This document shows positions 61,930-64,000 of a stretch of DNA of 64,000 nt, in pieces. This DNA is from Coriobacteriaceae bacterium (GTDB taxonomy: Bacteria; Actinomycetota; Coriobacteriia; Coriobacteriales; Coriobacteriaceae), in NCBI GenBank assembly GCA_902835305.1, contig CADFMD010000006.1, positions 80,529 through 144,528 on the forward strand, read 5' to 3'. The position numbers and the translations under genes were made by a program. The number at the start of each line of letters is the position of its first letter. Within the stretch, counting starts at the first letter, position 1. The notes below the pieces were generated by a model, which was not told where the DNA came from, did no database searches, and saw only the letters and a list, made by a program, of their open reading frames with translations.

Positions 61930-63378
61930 TTATCCGGGAATCGTTTGGTTGCGAGGTACGACAGTGTGAGGGCCTGAGTGGTCAGGCCCGCACAGGGGGA
62001 CCGCGATGGTGGCCACCGCACCGCCCGAGGGGCCGTTGGCGAGCGAGACGGAGCCCCCGTGGGCGCTCGCGGCCTCGGAGGCGACGTGGAGGCCGAGCCC
62101 GTAGTGGCGGCCTCCGTCGCGCGAGGAGCGGGACGAGTCGTCTGTGAAGAGGCGCTCGCAGCCGCGTTCGAGGGCGGCGGGAGAAAAGCCCGGTCCGTCA
62201 TCGGCCACCTCGATGACGAGGTGTCCGCCCGCGACGTCGCAGGAGACCGCCACACGCGAGCGCGCGTGCTCGGCGGCGTTGGCCACGAGGTTCGCGGCGG
62301 CTCGCGCCAGGGCGGTTCGGTCGAGCGGGGCCTCGGGCGCGTCCGCGACAGCGGGGCCCGTGGCCGCGTCGAGCGTCACGCCTCGCGCCCGGGCGATCTG
62401 GGCGGCCTCGGCGAGGACCTGTTCGCAGAGCTCGGCCGGCCGCATGGGGGCCCTCTCCGCCCCGCCGGACCCGCGCGAGGCCTCGATGAGCAGGCGCACG
62501 TAGCCGTCGAGCCTTTCGACACCGCCGGCTATGTCGCGCGCGGCGGCCGAGAGGTCGCTGTCATTCTCGTCTTCCAGCTCCTCCGCCACGAAGTCGGCGT
62601 TGGCGCGCAGCACGGTAAGCGGCGTCTTGAGATCGTGGGCGAGCGACGCCATCTGCTCGCGCTGCCCCCGCTCCGCGGCCCAGCGGGCCTCGAGCGACTC
62701 GGCGAGGGAGGCCCGCATGGCGTCCATCGCGGCGAGGACGTCGTTCACCTCACGCACGTTGGTGCTGCCGACCGCGAAGTCGAGCTCCCCCGCGCCGACG
62801 CGCCCCGCCGCCTCCGCGAGCGGCGCCATCTTGCGCGAGATCACGCGGCTCGCGCGGCGCGCCACGAGCGTGAGCGCGAGCGCGCTTCCCGCCGCGGCGC
62901 CGACGAGCATGAGGTTCTGCGGGTTGGGAAGCAGGCCGGCGAGGTCGCGCGAGACCCACTGCGGCAGATACTCGCTGACGAGTGCGCAGGCCCCGCCGCC
63001 CTTGAGCGGGAACGCGGCGTAGGTGAGGCCCGAGCCCCCGCCCTCGATCTCCACTGTGCCCGGATCCGCGGCGAGTGCCGTACTGGCCAATTCCGTCGCA
63101 TCCTCGAGCCGCGTACCCTCGAGGTCTGTCATCATCACGTTTCCGTCCTTGTTCAGGATGAGGTAGCGGTAGGCCGTCGGCACGTCCTGCTGCCCGCAGA
63201 CGCCGTCGCGTGCCAGGCCCTCCGCGACCTCGCGCGCATTGGCAGGCCCCCAGCTTGCCTCGTAGACGACGCCCGCGTTGATCGCCACGGAGAGCACCAT
63301 GAACGAGGCGAGCCACGCCGTGGCGACCGCCGCGAACGCGTAGGCGAAGTAGCGCGCGATGACGAAGGAGAGCGGCAT
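61930..63378 (-). CDS. Sensor histidine kinase
   Basis: Membrane kinase of about 482 residues. A transmembrane segment (FAYAFAAVATAWLASFMVLSV) precedes an extracytoplasmic domain with a few Cys, then a second segment (LMLVGAAAGSALALTLVA) and a HAMP linker. The HisKA motif LAHDLKTPLTVLRA carries the phosphorylated His. The HATPase boxes are NLVANAAEHA, DDGPGFSP and HYGLGLHVA. ATG at 63378 is used; GTG at 63417 would overlap the regulator gene by 13 bases and is possible. Coupled to the response regulator upstream. Confidence 0.88.
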   Translation of the reverse strand: MPLSFVIARYFAYAFAAVATAWLASFMVLSVAINAGVVYEASWGPANAREVAEGLARDGVCGQQDVPTAYRYLILNKDGNVMMTDLEGTRLEDATELASTALAADPGTVEIEGGGSGLTYAAFPLKGGGACALVSEYLPQWVSRDLAGLLPNPQNLMLVGAAAGSALALTLVARRASRVISRKMAPLAEAAGRVGAGELDFAVGSTNVREVNDVLAAMDAMRASLAESLEARWAAERGQREQMASLAHDLKTPLTVLRANADFVAEELEDENDSDLSAAARDIAGGVERLDGYVRLLIEASRGSGGAERAPMRPAELCEQVLAEAAQIARARGVTLDAATGPAVADAPEAPLDRTALARAAANLVANAAEHARSRVAVSCDVAGGHLVIEVADDGPGFSPAALERGCERLFTDDSSRSSRDGGRHYGLGLHVASEAASAHGGSVSLANGPSGGAVATIAVPLCGPDHSGPHTVVPRNQTIPG

Positions 63379-63404
63379 GCCCCCGCGACCACGCGCCCCG
63401 ATCC

Positions 63405-63959
63405 TCAGAGCTGCCACTTGTACCCCATCCCCCAGACGGTCGCGATCGGATCGGCGCCGGCCTCGGAGAGTTTCCTCCGGGCGCGGCTGACCTGCATGGA
63501 TATGGCCGCGTCGTCGGCGTCGCTCTCCCAGCCGAGCACCGCCTCGCGTATCTGCGCGCGGCTCATGACCTGCCCGGGGTGGCGGGCGAGGTACTCGCAG
63601 ATGGCGTACTCGGTGGGCGTGAGCGGCACGGCCTTGTCGCCCACGGCGAGGCCGCGCGCCCCGAGGTCGATCCGCACCTCCCCGAAGGAGAGGGCGTGCG
63701 AGCGCGGTCGGCGCTCACGGCGTAGATGGGCCGCGACCTTGGCGCGCAGTTCCGCGGCCCCGAAGGGCTTGCGGACGTAGTCGTCGGCGCCCAGGCCGTA
63801 GGCGGCCACGGCATCCTCCTCGGCCACGCGCGCGGTCAGGAAGACGATGGGCCCGTCGAAGTCCGGGCGGATCTGCCGCACGAGCTCGAAGCCGTCGAGC
63901 CCCGGCATCATGACGTCGCAGAGCACGAGGTCGAAGCGCGAGAGGTTGTTAGCGTCAAT
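63405..63959 (-). pseudogene. OmpR/PhoB-family response regulator, N-terminus missing
   Basis: Contains the phosphorylation site region LVLCDVMMPGLDGFELVRQI, FLTARV, the Lys of DDYVRKPF and a complete winged-helix effector domain ending VWGMGYKWQL. The first about 50 residues of the receiver domain with the acidic pocket are absent: the open frame ends at a TAG (63960-63962), beyond which the sequence is AT-richer and unrelated. GTG at 63926 is only an internal codon. Either an insertion or a rearrangement disrupted the gene here. Confidence 0.8.
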
Positions 63960-64000
63960 CTAATTTTCACCAGTTTCACCAATCAAACGCGCCGTTCGCG

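Noticed and set aside
61978..63780. 600-codon plus-strand frame
   Set aside because: Lies opposite the histidine kinase and regulator genes; its length results from high GC, and the composition is Arg/Gly/Glu-rich without domains.

Overview
The window looks like a chromosomal segment of a Coriobacteriia actinobacterium, most likely Collinsella. This is inferred from GC-rich core genes with very short intergenic distances, an scpA-scpB-rluB-cmk-plsC-ispH-der-plsY-gpsA run, an LPxTG surface protein, Flp-type prepilin features and several GC-poor accessory blocks. No database search was possible, so genus and protein families are assigned from recognisable motifs.

Layout. (1) 1-16,400: a cell-surface polysaccharide locus that starts just after a partial tRNA-Ala. 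A structured leader (565-793) precedes a LoaP/NusG-paralog antiterminator. It is followed by an initiating sugar phosphotransferase, WecG/TagA-type and WecB genes, glycosyltransferases, LicD, an acetyltransferase, Wzy, a pyruvyltransferase-like protein, Wzx, an FrhB-like protein, a HisC-like aminotransferase and a cytidylyltransferase/Gfo-Idh-MocA fusion. The first genes are GC-rich and the later ones clearly poorer in GC, as expected of an exchangeable polysaccharide cassette. (2) 16,670-22,010: a recombined boundary. Two 3' fragments of a UDP-sugar dehydrogenase gene flank a broken FnlC/CapG-like epimerase gene and an apparently intact two-gene Hachiman-like (HamA/HamB) defence system.

(3) 22,100-38,500: a defence and toxin-antitoxin island with much decay. 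It holds an integrase N-terminal chimera, an hsdS remnant, an Apea-like HEPN protein, a helicase fragment, a TIR-like effector, an LPxTG protein, an RloA/RloB (AbiL-like) pair, an MntA-like nucleotidyltransferase, a DUF3990/XRE toxin-antitoxin pair under a very large palindrome, a Fic/Doc protein, a DUF3825 protein and a DUF559-like protein near tRNA-Val. (4) 38,541-39,664: a 239-bp duplication carrying tRNA-Ala and the first codons of an ABC-F gene, surrounding a tRNA with anticodon CAT and a palindromic intergenic element.

(5) 39,640-56,885: dense housekeeping genes, all on the plus strand (ABC-F, M50 protease, ScpAB, RluB, Cmk, PlsC, IspH, DUF512 protein, Der, PlsY, GpsA, Rpe, cysteine desulfurase, Nif3, zinc ribbon protein, CoaBC), closed by tRNA-Pro. 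(6) 56,886-61,800: an accessory block with a Flp-like prepilin fused to a DUF6273-type domain. A run of ten G lies next to its start, suggesting phase variation; a decayed paralogue lies downstream. (7) 61,930-64,000: a two-component pair on the minus strand whose response regulator has lost its N-terminal half at a junction 40 bases from the window end.

Most notable: the LoaP leader structures, the possible CDP-linked substituent pathway (HisC-like aminotransferase, cytidylyltransferase fusion lacking the EKP lysine, LicD), the G10 switch in the prepilin gene, the nested operator-like palindrome at 33,791-33,843, and two short related proteins each encoded directly before an AMP-transfer-fold gene.
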